NCBI GenBank assembly: GCA_038501625.1
Contig: JAZAYU010000006.1
Coordinates: 14,200,638 to 14,264,637, forward strand
DNA: 64,000 nt
From: Corbicula japonica
Taxonomy: Eukaryota > Mollusca > Bivalvia > Venerida > Cyrenidae
Direction: 5' to 3'
The notes under the pieces were generated by a model. It did not search any database, was not told where the DNA came from, and saw only the letters and a list, made by a program, of their open reading frames with translations. This document shows, piece after piece, positions 36,701-39,794 of the stretch (its first letter is position 1; the number at the start of each line of letters is the position of its first letter). The position numbers were made by a program, and so were the translations under genes.

Positions 36701-39640
36701 TCAATTAAACCCCTATATATTTAGTAAATATATTGATTACGTTCCAAGTTCTCTGGTGTTTTTTTTTGCTGAAATTCATTGACATATGACTGAGCAGTGT
36801 AGATCCAGATCGGAGTACACAGACTCTCAGATTGATCCGTAATAAGGTTGCCTATGTTACATGATTTGTACTTAGTAAATCAGCTAATTCACAAAATAAT
36901 ATCTTATACAATAATAACAGATAAAAGGATACAGGTTTACAAACGACTGTCCGAGTTCTTCCGATGACATGTACCATTTATGCATAAGGAACATTACGTC
37001 TGGATATTTGCTTTCTTCAATGATATTGCCATTTTCTTCTGAAATATAAATAGACAATGTCTAAATGCAGTATGGACACTGGTCATACAAAACTATAATA
37101 AGAAACTGTGTCTACCAGTTATCCCTGCATCTTATACTCTAGGCTTAAAGCTTTGCACATATTAGGAAGAATGTTCCCTTTTGTATCAAGGTTTAAGCAT
37201 ATAAATGTTTAACTCCATACATAATTGCACTACCAGTGTAGATCCAGAACAGCTGGCACATCAATAAGGTTGTTCTTTTACATGACCTACTGACCTAGTT
37301 TTTATCCTAGATCTCCCGTTTGATTAATATTCATTGACATCATCCAAGTCTAATGATAACTGGATGATTCAAATGTCACTTTTTGTATGTAAAGACAATT
37401 TTTCTGTAAGACCACAGGCAACAAGCTACAATCCGACTGGCTAGCGAAAATTTTCTGAATTAGCTCGACGAAACCTCAAAAAAGCCTGTGACTGGTTGCC
37501 CGGTAGTAATATTTGATCATCATAACATTAACAAGTATTAATAAATTAAAAAAATTATGTTCATATATATACACAAGTAATATTTCACACGATTTTCCGG
37601 GCAACCAGATCAGAATTCTGCTTGCCCAATGGGCAACAAGGATATACTGGAATTTGTCGGTCCCTGCATTAATCATCCAGTTGTCATTATATGTTAAAGT
37701 TATCAAGAAAATATTGAGCAAGTTTGGTGATAACAGATCAAAAAATGGCACTATGATAGCCATTAACAAGGAATTTCTTTGGTTTGACTTTGGATCCCAG
37801 AAGACATTAGCGATCTTAAATTACTATGAAATATGGCCTGTATTGCTATAACAAAGTTGGTGACCTAGTTTTTGAGACATTTGAACTTACCAATGATCAT
37901 TACAAGCAAGGTTTTACAGAAACAAAATAAGCCTTCCAAAATGTTCTTTTTAAAGTTTTGTATGTTAAATTTTCATTTTATATAAAAGGGATGTAAACAA
38001 AAGGAACAAGATAAAAAGCTTTTTTCGAGCAGAAGCCTCAAATTCGCGCAGAATTCTAGAACAACAAGGTAATGATTTGCGCAGTTACACTTCCCTGGGG
38101 TTTGATTTTGTGTGCAAAATATGCAGCAATTAAACCTGTGCGAAATATAATAATAACACACTAGAAGTGGGGATTTTTTTACAGTTTTTGTACAAGATGT
38201 AAAAAGCTGCAGGTAAAAAAGTCACAGGTACCTCCCTTGTGTAACATCTGGCTTAAGAAAGGTCGTAATAAAATAATGTGAACACATCTAGGTCTGAACT
38301 GTTTACAGTCATTATATTTCAAAACAGTAATGGAACAAATGTCAATGTTCAACAATAAAGATAAAAAAGACAAAGGCTGTAAAAGGTCAAACTGCGTCTG
38401 TTGGAAAAATCTCTGCGATTGGTGCTCATATACATCATACCAAGTTGGAAAACATTTGAAAAACTATGTGGAAAAACTCTTAATTTCGAAACAACAAAAA
38501 CAAGTGTGTCAACTGGAATCATAAACACCGATACACTGCTATAGGCTTCCAAACTTTGACCCTTTGCTTCATATATAAAATTTTTATAACATGGGCAAAC
38601 AGTGTAGATCAAGATCAGCTGGCAAATCTGTGCAAATCTGATCAGGATCTACACATTCCACTTTATGATTCAAAAGGTAATTTCTGACCAAAACCAAGGA
38701 GTGACAAATGTGAATCCTGATCAGATGATGTGGATGTGCTAACTGATCTGGATCTACACTAGTTGCGAATGGGTTAAACATATTAACTAAAATATAAATT
38801 ATCATGTCTTTTTCCTGTAATAAGTTCTGTAAAAATACAAAATGTTGCCCAATATTTTAGTGCATGGCAGAGAATAGTTAATTATCTTCTTATTTTGGAT
38901 TATTCAGTAATCCCATCCTGGTTGTCTGCTCCAGATATGTGACATGGCATGCAGTAACTTTTTGTATCCAATACTGTGAGCTCAATTCAAGACACAGCTG
39001 TCACCTATTTCATTCTATATGAAACAGTAACAAAGCTTTCAATCCTTTATTCTTACCCTTTTCCCCACATATAGACATTTTATCACATGTGCAAACAGTG
39101 TAGAACCAGATCAGCTGGCATATCCATGACATCTGATCTGGATCTACACTCACAGGTAAGTTCTTGGTCAGAAATTACCCAAATAATTTTAAAGCAGAGT
39201 ATAGATCATGATAAGACAGCACAGATATTATTAATTGTAATACTATAATAATAATAATACCATTCAGTACAGCTGAAGAAAATGCATGTATTTTTTTAAT
39301 TTGTCACAATGATAAACACATATATCTATTTGTGCTCATTAGAAAAATTTCCTATAAACTTCATTTCAATCTGATGCCACAGTTACCGCTTCTTCCATCT
39401 GAGCTTGACAGCATGATGTCCTACCCAAAACAAAGGGAGATAACCTACCAAAGCTTTCAATACACAAGTGTATGAGCCTCTCCGGCGTAGCAGCCCGGAT
39501 GTTGACTCCGTGAAGCACCGGTTTTTCCTCTTCCATCAGATTGCACGAGGCCTGCATTCCTTCATGGGTGCTTCCACCACACTCATCCTGTGAGGGCATG
39601 GAAAACTTAAACCCACGAATACAGTCACTTTCACAACATT
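548..39640 (-). CDS. RASGRP: RasGRP-family Ras guanyl-nucleotide exchange factor, whole locus (17 exons)
   Basis: Joined coding exons, 5' to 3' on the minus strand: 39640-39449, 37038-36933, 35483-35370, 30497-30366, 28787-28637, 25131-24958, 24022-23906, 22717-22620, 20797-20614, 16406-16326, 13762-13661, 13242-13127, 12778-12640, 10956-10920, 7596-7489, 6050-5869, 718-548. The 2204 nt give 733 codons plus TGA after two leading bases, and all sixteen junction phases agree. Counting from the first whole codon: REM about 48-180, CDC25/RasGEF about 185-435, EF-hand loops 490-501 and 519-530, C1 549-598 and coiled coil about 664-725. The family loads GTP on Ras/Rap; C1 binds diacylglycerol and the EF-hands bind calcium. 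Human paralogues are about 600-800 residues, so length fits. Paralogue identity and Ras versus Rap preference cannot be told. If Met14 is the start the protein has 720 residues. Introns run from 348 to 5150 bp. Confidence 0.93.
1062..1348 (+). repeat. Family A MITE, rearranged
   Basis: Ends with CAGGAAAGGGTTAA. The first hairpin carries an extra partial repeat (GGATCTAAACTGGTAGCAAG), making this copy longer than the usual 235 bp. Confidence 0.8.
1659..1803. repeat. Family A MITE, internally deleted
   Basis: TTAACCCTTTTGTCC start and GGAGCTAAGGGTT end. The middle spacer and half of each hairpin are missing, leaving about 145 bp. Confidence 0.75.
2207..2346. repeat. Family B palindromic MITE
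   Basis: Nearly full length; the outer left end reads CCCAATGTTATAAAACTGAG. It lies in the exon 16-17 intron. Confidence 0.85.
2570..3241 (+). mobile_element. Tandem-core element, family C (four ~145-bp monomers)
   Basis: GTGACCTTGACCT recurs at about 2612, 2759, 2902 and 3049. Each unit also has CTACTGGTGATGACAAACC and TTGTCTAGTTATTGATCGGA. It ends with an imperfect hairpin, GCCCTGCTTCTTCAAAGGGG followed by GCATAATT. The design resembles bivalve pearl/Helentron-like elements (inference). Confidence 0.7.
3556..3775. repeat. Family A MITE, diverged left end
   Basis: Right end ATATATGGAGTAAAGGGTTA. Both hairpins are present but the first has lost its TTAA end. Confidence 0.7.
4004..4136. repeat. 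Family B palindromic MITE, centre deleted
   Basis: The GTCGCC half of the centre and one CCAAT segment are missing (TGGCGACTGGTCAGATGCTT), so the arms fold with a shortened stem. Confidence 0.8.
4162..4410 (+). repeat. Family A MITE, diverged
   Basis: Starts CTTTACTCCATG and contains both hairpins; the right end (GTGTGAAAAGAGTAAATC) is degenerate. It follows a family B copy by 26 bp. Confidence 0.65.
4519..4756. repeat. Family A MITE
   Basis: TTAACCCTTTACC start and GGATGAAAGGGTTA end; full length with moderate divergence. Confidence 0.8.
4880..5027. repeat. Family B palindromic MITE
   Basis: Full length; the right arm has TTATGACTTGTGACTGG in place of TTGAGATTTGAGACTGG. It lies 100 bp from the candidate microexon. 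Confidence 0.85.
5126..5150 (-). other. Candidate 25-nt alternative microexon of RasGRP
   Basis: Minus-strand sequence with a long pyrimidine tract and acceptor (TTTTTTTTCTCTTGCTGCTAG) and a consensus donor (ACA|GTAAGTTG). If included after exon 16 it would encode SQTNQEEY and shift the frame, so exon 17 reads two codons and then TGA, replacing the 56-residue coiled-coil tail with about 10 residues. Skipping it gives the constitutive in-frame protein. It could also be a chance match. Confidence 0.45.
5408..5630. repeat. Family A MITE, diverged
   Basis: GTATTTACTCCATGG start and CATGGAGTAGAATAA end; the second hairpin is shortened. Confidence 0.6.
5675..5814. repeat. Family B palindromic MITE near exon 16
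   Basis: The left arm lacks GATTGGCT (CATCTGAAATGGCG), which removes one of the two CCAAT boxes. Confidence 0.85.
5869..6050 (-). CDS. RASGRP: RasGRP exon 16: basic segment, TQT motif, start of coiled coil
   Basis: Residues 617-677. A basic stretch ([16 protein letters not shown]) leads to GTQTEE, matching the 'K-x-T-Q-T-E' that vertebrate RasGRP tails carry. TQT is also the core of LC8 dynein light chain ligands, so LC8 binding is possible (inference). After an acidic patch, [14 protein letters not shown] starts a heptad pattern. Acceptor is TTGTTTTTAG; donor is GAG|GTACAC in phase 0, which joins exon 17 directly. A family B palindrome begins about 55 bp downstream of the donor. Confidence 0.92.
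6267..6507 (+). repeat. Family A MITE, well preserved
   Basis: TTAACCATTTCCTC start and GGAGAAAAGGGTTAA end; both 60-bp hairpins and the spacer TTTGGTCAGAAATAACC are intact. Confidence 0.85.
6510..6700. repeat. Family A MITE, degenerate
   Basis: Abuts the previous copy. It keeps GGTCAGAAAAAATCTAATG-like spacer and GATCTGGATCTACACTGG but no clear ends. Confidence 0.5.
6705..6809. repeat. Family B palindromic MITE, short form
   Basis: The arms meet at CAAGCATCTGATGCTTGAG; the CCAAT boxes and the GTCGCC centre are deleted. Confidence 0.75.
6995..7238 (-). repeat. Family A MITE, well preserved
   Basis: Begins AATCCTTTCCTGTATAGATAC and ends CAAGGAAAGGGTTAATTA; opposite orientation to the 6267 copy. 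Confidence 0.85.
7489..7596 (-). CDS. RASGRP: RasGRP exon 15: end of C1 domain
   Basis: Residues 581-616. [18 protein letters not shown] completes C1: overall H-x12-C-x2-C-x13-C-x2-C-x4-H-x2-C-x7-C with all eight zinc ligands. A basic/serine stretch ([10 protein letters not shown]) follows. Acceptor is GCTTTTTTTTTTAG; donor is AATG|GTAGGT. Confidence 0.95.
7728..7800. repeat. Family B, left half only
   Basis: CCAGATCATAAAACTCAAAC to CATCTGATTGGCTGAAAT; the right arm is absent. It is the AGATCATAAAAC subtype also seen at 27620 and 44895. Confidence 0.65.
8422..9519 (+). mobile_element. Tandem-core element, family D (about six ~140-bp monomers)
   Basis: Opens ACTAGAATTATCACTGAAAG, then GTGATTAAATACCCCCAC. 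Monomers carry TATTTTTAGTAACAGTGACC, variants of CCAAAAATTATTAAAT and TTTCATGAGTTATC. It closes with a strong hairpin, TACCCCCTCAAAC-TTCG-TTTGTGGGGGTA, followed by TAATAA. Start and end match those of the element at 18163-19724 although the cores differ. Confidence 0.75.
9536..10856 (+). mobile_element. Tandem-core element, family F (seven ~145-bp monomers)
   Basis: AACAGTGACC recurs at 9751, 9895, 10033, 10178, 10324, 10469 and 10614. Units include TTGATATAAGCTACCCATAC and TTGGAGTCAATAGGCCAAAG. The 3' part has a GCCC/GCCCGCC microsatellite (10756-10798) and ends in the hairpin TTTTCCTTCGGAAAA plus CTGGTTAATAAACCAG. Confidence 0.75.
10920..10956 (-). CDS. RASGRP: RasGRP exon 14: C1 domain centre (37 nt)
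   Basis: Residues 569-580, [12 protein letters not shown]. This short exon carries the C1 loop residues associated with phorbol ester/diacylglycerol binding (G-x-x-x-x-G-x-x-K-Q-G, with Pro in the preceding exon) and the third zinc cysteine. Acceptor is ACTTTTTCAG; donor is AAAG|GTAAGG. It was located by the required C1 spacing between exons 13 and 15 and fits both phases exactly. Confidence 0.93.
10999..11380. repeat. Family B palindrome split by an inserted element
   Basis: Left arm 10999-11051 ends CAAGCATC; the right part resumes at about 11280 with TTGCCTGAAATGGAGAC and ends TTTTGTAATCTTGG. The intervening 228 bp is a separate inverted-repeat element. Confidence 0.7.
11052..11279. mobile_element. 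Inverted-repeat MITE nested in a family B copy
   Basis: Ends are inverted repeats of about 38 bp: left TGGCCCCATGATTATAAAAC then TTTTTTCATGCTCAACTCAA, mirrored by TTGAGTTGAGCATGAAAAAA then GTTTTATAATCACAGGGCCA. The AT-rich interior has no ORF. TSD is not clear. Confidence 0.7.
11445..11660. repeat. Relics of family A and family C
   Basis: GATCTGGATCTACACTTTTT (11451-11470) is a family A fragment. ATGATAAAACTCACTACCAA onward to TTCAAAGGGGGCATAATA (about 11655) is the 3' end of a family C element. Confidence 0.55.
11879..12119 (-). repeat. Family A MITE, well preserved
   Basis: TTAACCCTTTCCTCCATAG start and GGAGGAAAGGGTTA end; both hairpins intact. Confidence 0.85.
12640..12778 (-). CDS. RASGRP: RasGRP exon 13: EF-hand 2 and first half of C1 domain
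   Basis: Residues 522-568. The second loop (519-530, [12 protein letters not shown] across the junction) also keeps Asp 1/3/5, Gly 6 and Glu 12, so both EF-hands look competent. C1 begins at His549: H-x12-C-x2-C with [10 protein letters not shown]. Acceptor is CTGTATTTTCAG; donor is CTG|GTAAGT. A minisatellite whose units resemble the acceptor lies directly upstream. Confidence 0.95.
12779..13110 (-). repeat. Minisatellite adjoining the exon 13 acceptor
   Basis: Irregular units of about 20-40 bp built from AACAGTAATCAATCCA and AAAATACAGGAACAGTAATC. Read on the gene strand, units give CTGTATTTT, the same as the functional acceptor CTGTATTTTCAG at 12779-12790. It fills most of the 348-bp intron 12. 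Confidence 0.75.
13127..13242 (-). CDS. RASGRP: RasGRP exon 12: EF-hand 1 and start of EF-hand 2
   Basis: Residues 484-521. The loop [12 protein letters not shown] (490-501) has Asp at 1, 3 and 5, Gly at 6, Ile at 8 and Glu at 12, a canonical calcium-binding EF-hand preceded by VFKNY. It ends in VLDAD, the first residues of the second loop. Acceptor is GCATTTCAG; donor is CA|GTAAGT, with Gln522 split across the junction. Confidence 0.95.
13430..13636. repeat. Family A MITE, degenerate
   Basis: Keeps TTTATTTCTGACCAAGAAGC and GATCCAGATCAGACAGCATG; ends with TATAAGGAATAAAGGTTCA about 25 bp from exon 11. Confidence 0.6.
13661..13762 (-). CDS. RASGRP: RasGRP exon 11: autoinhibitory linker to EF-hands
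   Basis: Residues 450-483. [20 protein letters not shown] followed by [12 protein letters not shown] follows the family pattern 'P-x-K-P-V-V-x-x-W-x-x-G-x-x-P-x-P-D-P-x-T-I-x-K-H-V-x-x-M-V'. The tryptophan of this linker is retained. Acceptor is TGTATTGTAG; donor is GAG|GTAAAT; phase 0. Confidence 0.93.
13886..14320. mobile_element. Inverted-repeat element, family J
   Basis: TTTTTACCAGTGTAAGATAG then AAATATATTTCACT (13891-) is mirrored by AGTGAAATATATTTCTATCT then TTTACTGGTAAAAA (to about 14028). Further shorter inverted pieces (TATTCCACTGTTTGAAAACA) lie to the right. A second copy is at 55375-55550. Confidence 0.65.
14370..14482. repeat. Three-copy tandem repeat, ~42 bp
   Basis: ATATCTGCAACTATTTAGCC occurs three times, separated by TACGTTACTTCAAAAT-like linkers. 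Confidence 0.8.
14540..14609. repeat. Family A MITE, right quarter
   Basis: GGCTAATCTGGATCTACACTGG to TTGAGGAAAGGGTTAA; the rest is absent. Confidence 0.7.
14967..15188 (+). repeat. Family A MITE
   Basis: TTAACCCTTTCCTCCATATA start and GGAGGAAAGGGTTAA end. The first hairpin lacks its CAGATCAGCCGGCAC part. Confidence 0.85.
15187..15562. repeat. Segmental duplication around family A copies
   Basis: AAGAAATATTGGTGTCAAGT with CACCTGCCAGTGAGAT (15187-15231) recurs diverged as AGAGAAATATTGGTATCACG with CACCAGCCAGTGAGAT (15517-15561). The stretch contains a second, truncated family A copy (15233-15433). Confidence 0.6.
15845..15980. repeat. Family A MITE, right part
   Basis: ATTAGATTATAACCGACCAAG spacer, GATCCTGATCAGACAGCATG-like hairpin half, and TATGGAGTAATGGGTTA end. 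Confidence 0.6.
16326..16406 (-). CDS. RASGRP: RasGRP exon 10: C-terminal end of RasGEF domain and linker
   Basis: Residues 423-449. [20 protein letters not shown] plus PRNSLSS matches the RasGRP signature '[22 protein letters not shown]'. In RasGRP1 the linker that follows folds back over the Ras-binding surface to autoinhibit; by homology the same segment starts here. Acceptor is GTGTTTCAG; donor is TCT|GTAAGT; phase 0. Confidence 0.95.
16486..16550. repeat. Family B, left half
   Basis: AGATCATAAAACCAAAACTG to CATCTAATTGGCTGAAATGG; the right arm is missing. It lies about 80 bp upstream of exon 10. Confidence 0.6.
16674..16915 (+). repeat. Family A MITE, well preserved
   Basis: TTAACCCTTTCCTCCATAAA start and GGAAGAAAGGGTTAAC end, full length. 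Confidence 0.85.
17012..17310 (-). mobile_element. tRNA-derived SINE, head-duplicated
   Basis: On the minus strand, CGGTTAGCTCAATTGGT (A box) and GCGGGTTCACTCCC (B box) lie 45 bp apart at about 17091-17017. A second, internally deleted head with the same A box lies at 17301-17270. No recognisable functional tRNA cloverleaf is preserved. Confidence 0.6.
17812..17955. repeat. Family B palindromic MITE
   Basis: Full length; both arms have TTAAGATTTGAGACTGG-type changes, so they co-vary as a matched stem. Confidence 0.85.
18163..19724 (+). mobile_element. Tandem-core element, family E (eight ~168-bp monomers)
   Basis: Opens AAGAGCTATCACTGAAGGTG, then ATTAATACCCCCGC. Monomers contain GTAAACAGGAAGTAGATGAG and GGATAAAGCATTATGCA, with GTAAACA at 18304, 18472, 18640, 18796 and 18964. 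The last units carry an extra AACATGCCTTTTGGTTGATG segment, a separate subfamily. The end has an ACGG microsatellite (19633-19676) and the hairpin TACCCCCCTCTTCTTCGAAG, then CGGGGGTATAATAA. Confidence 0.8.
20161..20205. repeat. Family A terminal fragment
   Basis: TTAACCCTTTCCACCATATA followed by unrelated sequence. Confidence 0.55.
20340..20577 (-). repeat. Family A MITE next to exon 9
   Basis: ACCTCTACCCCATAGATACA start and CTGGAGTAATGGGTAAAG end. It stops about 37 bp from the exon 9 donor. Confidence 0.75.
20614..20797 (-). CDS. RASGRP: RasGRP exon 9: end of RasGEF catalytic domain
   Basis: Residues 361-422. [20 protein letters not shown] and [20 protein letters not shown] carry the conserved G-V-x-L-x-D-L block (helical hairpin region of CDC25 domains) and the 'N-F-x-K' helix; it ends [11 protein letters not shown]. 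Acceptor is TGTCTATTTTTAG; donor is AGG|GTAAAC, chosen over AG|GGTAAA because exon 10 begins in phase 0. Confidence 0.95.
20928..22020 (+). repeat. 30-bp minisatellite (about 36 copies)
   Basis: Unit TTCTGTCACAAACCAATACC then ATGATATTAG. It is in exact 30-bp register from 20941 to 21660, then drifts through 1-2 bp indels. From 21301 to 21480 two variants alternate (CCATGATATTAG / CCACGATATTTG), a 60-bp higher-order unit. Because 30 is a multiple of 3, several frames stay open on both strands, but the translation is pure repeat and unlikely to be a protein. It lies in intron 8. Confidence 0.95.
22021..22290 (+). repeat. Degenerate extension of the 30-bp minisatellite
   Basis: Irregular units recognisable by TCACAAACCAATACCAT and related words, spaced 30-60 bp. 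Confidence 0.7.
22285..22525 (+). repeat. 46-bp minisatellite (five copies)
   Basis: Unit ACCATGGTAAACATTTACCA plus GGTTAGATGTTCTGTCACTA plus ACCAGT, starting at 22291, 22337, 22383, 22429 and 22475, nearly identical. It includes TTCTGTCACTAACCAGTACC, homologous to the 30-bp unit. Confidence 0.9.
22620..22717 (-). CDS. RASGRP: RasGRP exon 8: RasGEF domain
   Basis: Residues 329-360. [19 protein letters not shown] and GFKIPI match 'E-L-L-S-S-x-x-N-Y-x-x-Y-R-x-x-x-x-x-C-x-x-F-K-I-P' of RasGRPs, just before the G-V-H-L-K-D block. Acceptor is TTTTGTTTCTTCAG; donor is TATT|GTAAGT, leaving two bases. The neighbouring intron toward exon 9 holds the 30-bp minisatellite. Confidence 0.94.
22765..22945. 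repeat. Family A MITE, diverged
   Basis: ACTCTATGTATATGCAGATC start and TATATGGTGTAAAGG end; it lies about 50 bp upstream of exon 8. Confidence 0.6.
23572..23695. repeat. Family B palindromic MITE, right arm truncated
   Basis: GGGCCCATGATCATAAAACTG left end; the right arm jumps from CAGATGCTTA to TTTTTTAATCTTGGTCCC. Confidence 0.75.
23906..24022 (-). CDS. RASGRP: RasGRP exon 7: RasGEF core
   Basis: Residues 290-328. [20 protein letters not shown] corresponds to the universally conserved 'N-F-N-[ST]-L-M-A-[IV]-x-x-G-L-x-x-x-x-[IV]-x-R-L' of CDC25 domains. Acceptor is AATATTTTTCAG; donor is AAG|GTGAGT; phase 0 at both ends. Confidence 0.96.
24114..24355 (-). repeat. Family A MITE in intron 6, well preserved
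   Basis: TTAACCCTTTCCTGTATAG start and CAAGGAAAGGGTTAAG end, with TTAA at both edges. Confidence 0.85.
24958..25131 (-). CDS. RASGRP: RasGRP exon 6: RasGEF core
   Basis: Residues 232-289. [20 protein letters not shown] followed by [20 protein letters not shown] is the best conserved part of the RasGEF fold (N-P-x-L-E-R-x-I-x-x-F-N, W-V-Q, L-x-x-x-T-P-x-Q-R-A-x-V-I-x-K-F). Acceptor is TTATTTCAG; donor is AAG|GTAATA, phase 0. A family B palindrome sits about 30 bp upstream of the acceptor, at 25164-25310. Confidence 0.96.
25164..25310. repeat. Family B palindromic MITE next to exon 6
   Basis: GGGCCCAAGGTTATAAAACTG to CTTTATAACCTTCAGCCC; two one-base differences near the centre. Confidence 0.85.
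25700..25862. repeat. Family A MITE, diverged and shortened
   Basis: AACCCCTTCCTCCATATATA start and GGAGTAAAGG end; second hairpin reduced to CACTGGTTGCACATGC. Confidence 0.65.
25899..27264 (-). mobile_element. Mariner-type transposon, inactive
   Basis: Terminal inverted repeats of about 31 bp flanked by TA: left TATGAGGAGCACTTGAGAAT, right (reverse complement) TACGAGGGGCATTTGAAAAG, both continuing into TAGTG(A/G)CAA. The interior encodes a broken mariner transposase on the minus strand. A 79-bp tandem duplication (26654-26811) interrupts the reading frame. It lies in intron 5, in the same orientation as the gene. Confidence 0.85.
25990..27071 (-). pseudogene. Mariner transposase pseudogene
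   Basis: The N-terminal part (27071-26709) has the helix-turn-helix and linker typical of mariner: [29 protein letters not shown] and GRPASERDV. Further down, other frames show [36 protein letters not shown] and [17 protein letters not shown], the last holding a catalytic-type Asp of the D,D34D triad, and then [12 protein letters not shown] near the C-terminus. At least one duplication, several stops and frame changes break it. No function is expected. Confidence 0.85.
27620..27769. repeat. Family B palindromic MITE, AGATCATAAAACC subtype
   Basis: GGGCCAAAGATCATAAAACC start and TTTTATGATCTTGGGCCC end, with GGCCC at both termini. Confidence 0.8.
28225..28370. repeat. Family B palindromic MITE
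   Basis: GGGCTGAAGGTTATAAACCAG to CAGTTTTATAACCTTGG; the central 100 bp is an almost perfect stem. Confidence 0.85.
28396..28620 (+). repeat. Family A MITE next to exon 5
   Basis: TAACCCTTTACTCAATATAT start and GGAGGAAAGGGA end; only 17 bp from the exon 5 donor side. Confidence 0.75.
28637..28787 (-). CDS. RASGRP: RasGRP exon 5: start of CDC25 RasGEF domain
   Basis: Residues 181-231. PSYDW opens the catalytic module; [19 protein letters not shown] and [10 protein letters not shown] are the hallmark 'F-x-H-L-x-P-x-E-L-A-x-x-L-T-x-L-E-x-x-x-F-x-x-I' of RasGEF domains. Acceptor is TTATTTGTTACAG; donor is AAT|GTAAGT, phase 0. Confidence 0.95.
28845..29083 (-). repeat. Family A MITE in intron 4
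   Basis: TTAACCCTTTCCATAGACAT start and GAAGGAAAGGGTTAAG end. The first hairpin has a short deletion. Confidence 0.85.
29674..29897. repeat. Family A MITE, diverged
   Basis: TTAATCCTTTACTCCATAC start and GTCAAGTAAAGAGTTGA end. Confidence 0.7.
30118..30315 (-). repeat. Family A MITE next to exon 4
   Basis: TTAACCCTTTCCTCCATAG start and GGAGGAAAGGGTTAA end. The first hairpin is reduced to one arm. Confidence 0.85.
30366..30497 (-). CDS. RASGRP: RasGRP exon 4: end of REM
   Basis: Residues 137-180. [16 protein letters not shown] is the Y-W-I-x-x-F-x-x-x-F-x-x-D-x-x-L signature closing the REM module, and [10 protein letters not shown] leads to the linker before the catalytic domain. Acceptor is GTATTTCAG; donor is AAAGT|GTAAGT. 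A family A MITE ends about 50 bp downstream of the donor, and a tandem duplication that includes this acceptor lies upstream (30500-30740). Confidence 0.92.
30480..30745 (-). repeat. Tandem duplication of the exon 4 acceptor region (about 3.5 units)
   Basis: TCTGAAATACAAACAGAGGA with TAATAACTTGGATAAAAAAA recurs at 30498, 30547, 30619 and (diverged) 30694. One unit (30593-30618) also carries a copy of the first bases of exon 4, reading Y-W-I-Q-E-Y-L-I-Q on the gene strand against Y-W-I-R-Q-Y-P-V-Q in the true exon. Confidence 0.8.
31348..31541 (+). repeat. Family A MITE, shortened
   Basis: CCCTTTCCTCAAAATATCAG start (one arm of hairpin 1 deleted) and GGAGGAAAGGGTTAAG end. Confidence 0.8.
32085..32313. 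repeat. Family A MITE, diverged
   Basis: Both hairpins and the TTGGTCAAAATATCCTAGTG spacer are recognisable; ends CCTGAAGTAAAGTATTAA. Confidence 0.7.
32508..33757 (+). mobile_element. Chimeric tandem-core element: family G monomers then family H monomers
   Basis: 32508-33142 holds about 4.5 units of about 146 bp (GTGAACATTTGTGCCAAGTT, ATTTTGAAATCCCTCCATTC, AGTGACCTTGACCTTGGACC). At about 33143 it switches to about 163-bp units (AAAAAGGGGCATAACTT, TTATGGGTCTTGTTGGTAAT, CAAGTTGATATC) up to 33657. The end is a GACGCC microsatellite and the hairpin TAGGATAGCTCCCCTATTCT, TCGAATAGCCGAGCTAAAAAT. Confidence 0.75.
34540..34985. repeat. Dispersed repeat, family M
   Basis: ATATCATCAAGGTAATCATT, CTGATAAAGTTTGGTGATAT and repeated DNA-word 'GACCnnnTGACC' spacing (TTTTGACCCGAAATGACCCT) recur twice in diverged form. 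A related stretch lies at 37260-37900. Confidence 0.5.
34990..35356. repeat. Minisatellite of about 39 bp next to exon 3 donor
   Basis: Unit TATGTAAAATGTGGCCTCTA plus CCACAGAAACAAATTATT, about nine copies with drift. The last unit ends 14 bp before the exon 3 donor. Confidence 0.85.
35370..35483 (-). CDS. RASGRP: RasGRP exon 3: REM domain, middle
   Basis: Residues 99-136: YQSCEEM, then a cysteine- and histidine-containing insert, then RAKICYAV leading into R-Y-W-I of exon 4. The end matches the conserved L-K-I-C-Y-x-V-R-Y-W-I of RasGRPs. The insert between is longer than I recall for vertebrate paralogues. Acceptor is TGGCTTACAG; donor is AG|GTAAAT. A 39-bp minisatellite begins within 20 bp downstream of the donor. 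Confidence 0.88.
36512..36722. repeat. Family A MITE, degenerate
   Basis: GAATCCTTTACTTCATGCGA start; hairpin halves ATCCATGCCATCTGATCAG and GCAGATCCAGATCTGATGGC recognisable. Confidence 0.6.
36770..36850. repeat. Family A fragment
   Basis: AGCAGTGTAGATCCAGATCG-type half hairpin only; it lies about 85 bp from exon 2. Confidence 0.5.
36933..37038 (-). CDS. RASGRP: RasGRP exon 2: REM helices
   Basis: Residues 64-98. [20 protein letters not shown] followed by [10 protein letters not shown] is the RasGRP pattern of an acidic loop, then LMH-x-W-Y-x-SS-x-E-L. Acceptor is TATATTTCAG. Donor is the weak CT|GTATCC, chosen because exon 3 needs two incoming bases; it yields L-Y-Q at the junction as in other family members. 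The nearer TTT|GTAAAC donor would break the phase. Confidence 0.88.
37210..37900. repeat. Family A fragment plus family M repeat
   Basis: ACCAGTGTAGATCCAGAACA (37230-) is a family A scrap. TGACCTACTGACCTAGTTTT, AGCAAGTTTGGTGATAACAG and TTGGTGACCTAGTTTTTGAG belong to the dispersed family M. A 12-bp inverted pair CTGGTTGCCCGG/CCGGGCAACCAG (37492-37608) frames the middle. Confidence 0.5.
38558..38776. repeat. Family A MITE, diverged
   Basis: GACCCTTTGCTTCATATATA start; both hairpins present, right end eroded (TTGCGAATGGGTTAAAC). Confidence 0.7.
39050..39230. repeat. Family A MITE, right end lost
   Basis: TACCCTTTTCCCCACATATA start, hairpin 1, TTCTTGGTCAGAAATTACCC spacer, then stops in hairpin 2 at AAGACAGCACAG. 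Confidence 0.65.
39449..39640 (-). CDS. RASGRP: RasGRP exon 1 of those seen: N-terminus and start of REM
   Basis: Encodes residues 1-63. The tail, with [13 protein letters not shown], matches the helix that opens the REM (RasGEF_N) module of RasGRPs (a pattern like D-x-L-I-x-x-C-I-x-S-F). The exon opens behind the acceptor TTTATTATTTCAG, so a 5' exon probably precedes it. If translation starts inside it, the first in-frame ATG is at 39599-39597 (residue 14) and the next is residue 28. The frame is open to the acceptor, so the start is undecided. It ends G|GTAGGT, leaving one base that makes GAA with the next exon. The first 35 residues (cysteine-rich, low complexity) are not recognisable and may be 5' UTR in part. 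Confidence 0.85.
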
Positions 39641-39794
39641 CTGAAATAATAAAGAAAAAATAAATGTGGATTAAAATCAGTACGAGTATGTTAAGATACT
39701 GCACACACACCCTAAAAGTTACTCAAGTTATACACAAGTCTTCTGGGCAAGGAAATAACTCTGATCACAAGATAAGATAAAATTCCCATAATGC

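Noticed and set aside
37492..37608. Short element bounded by CTGGTTGCCCGG/CCGGGCAACCAG
   Set aside because: Only 12 bp of inverted repeat, no target duplication seen and a single occurrence; could be chance.
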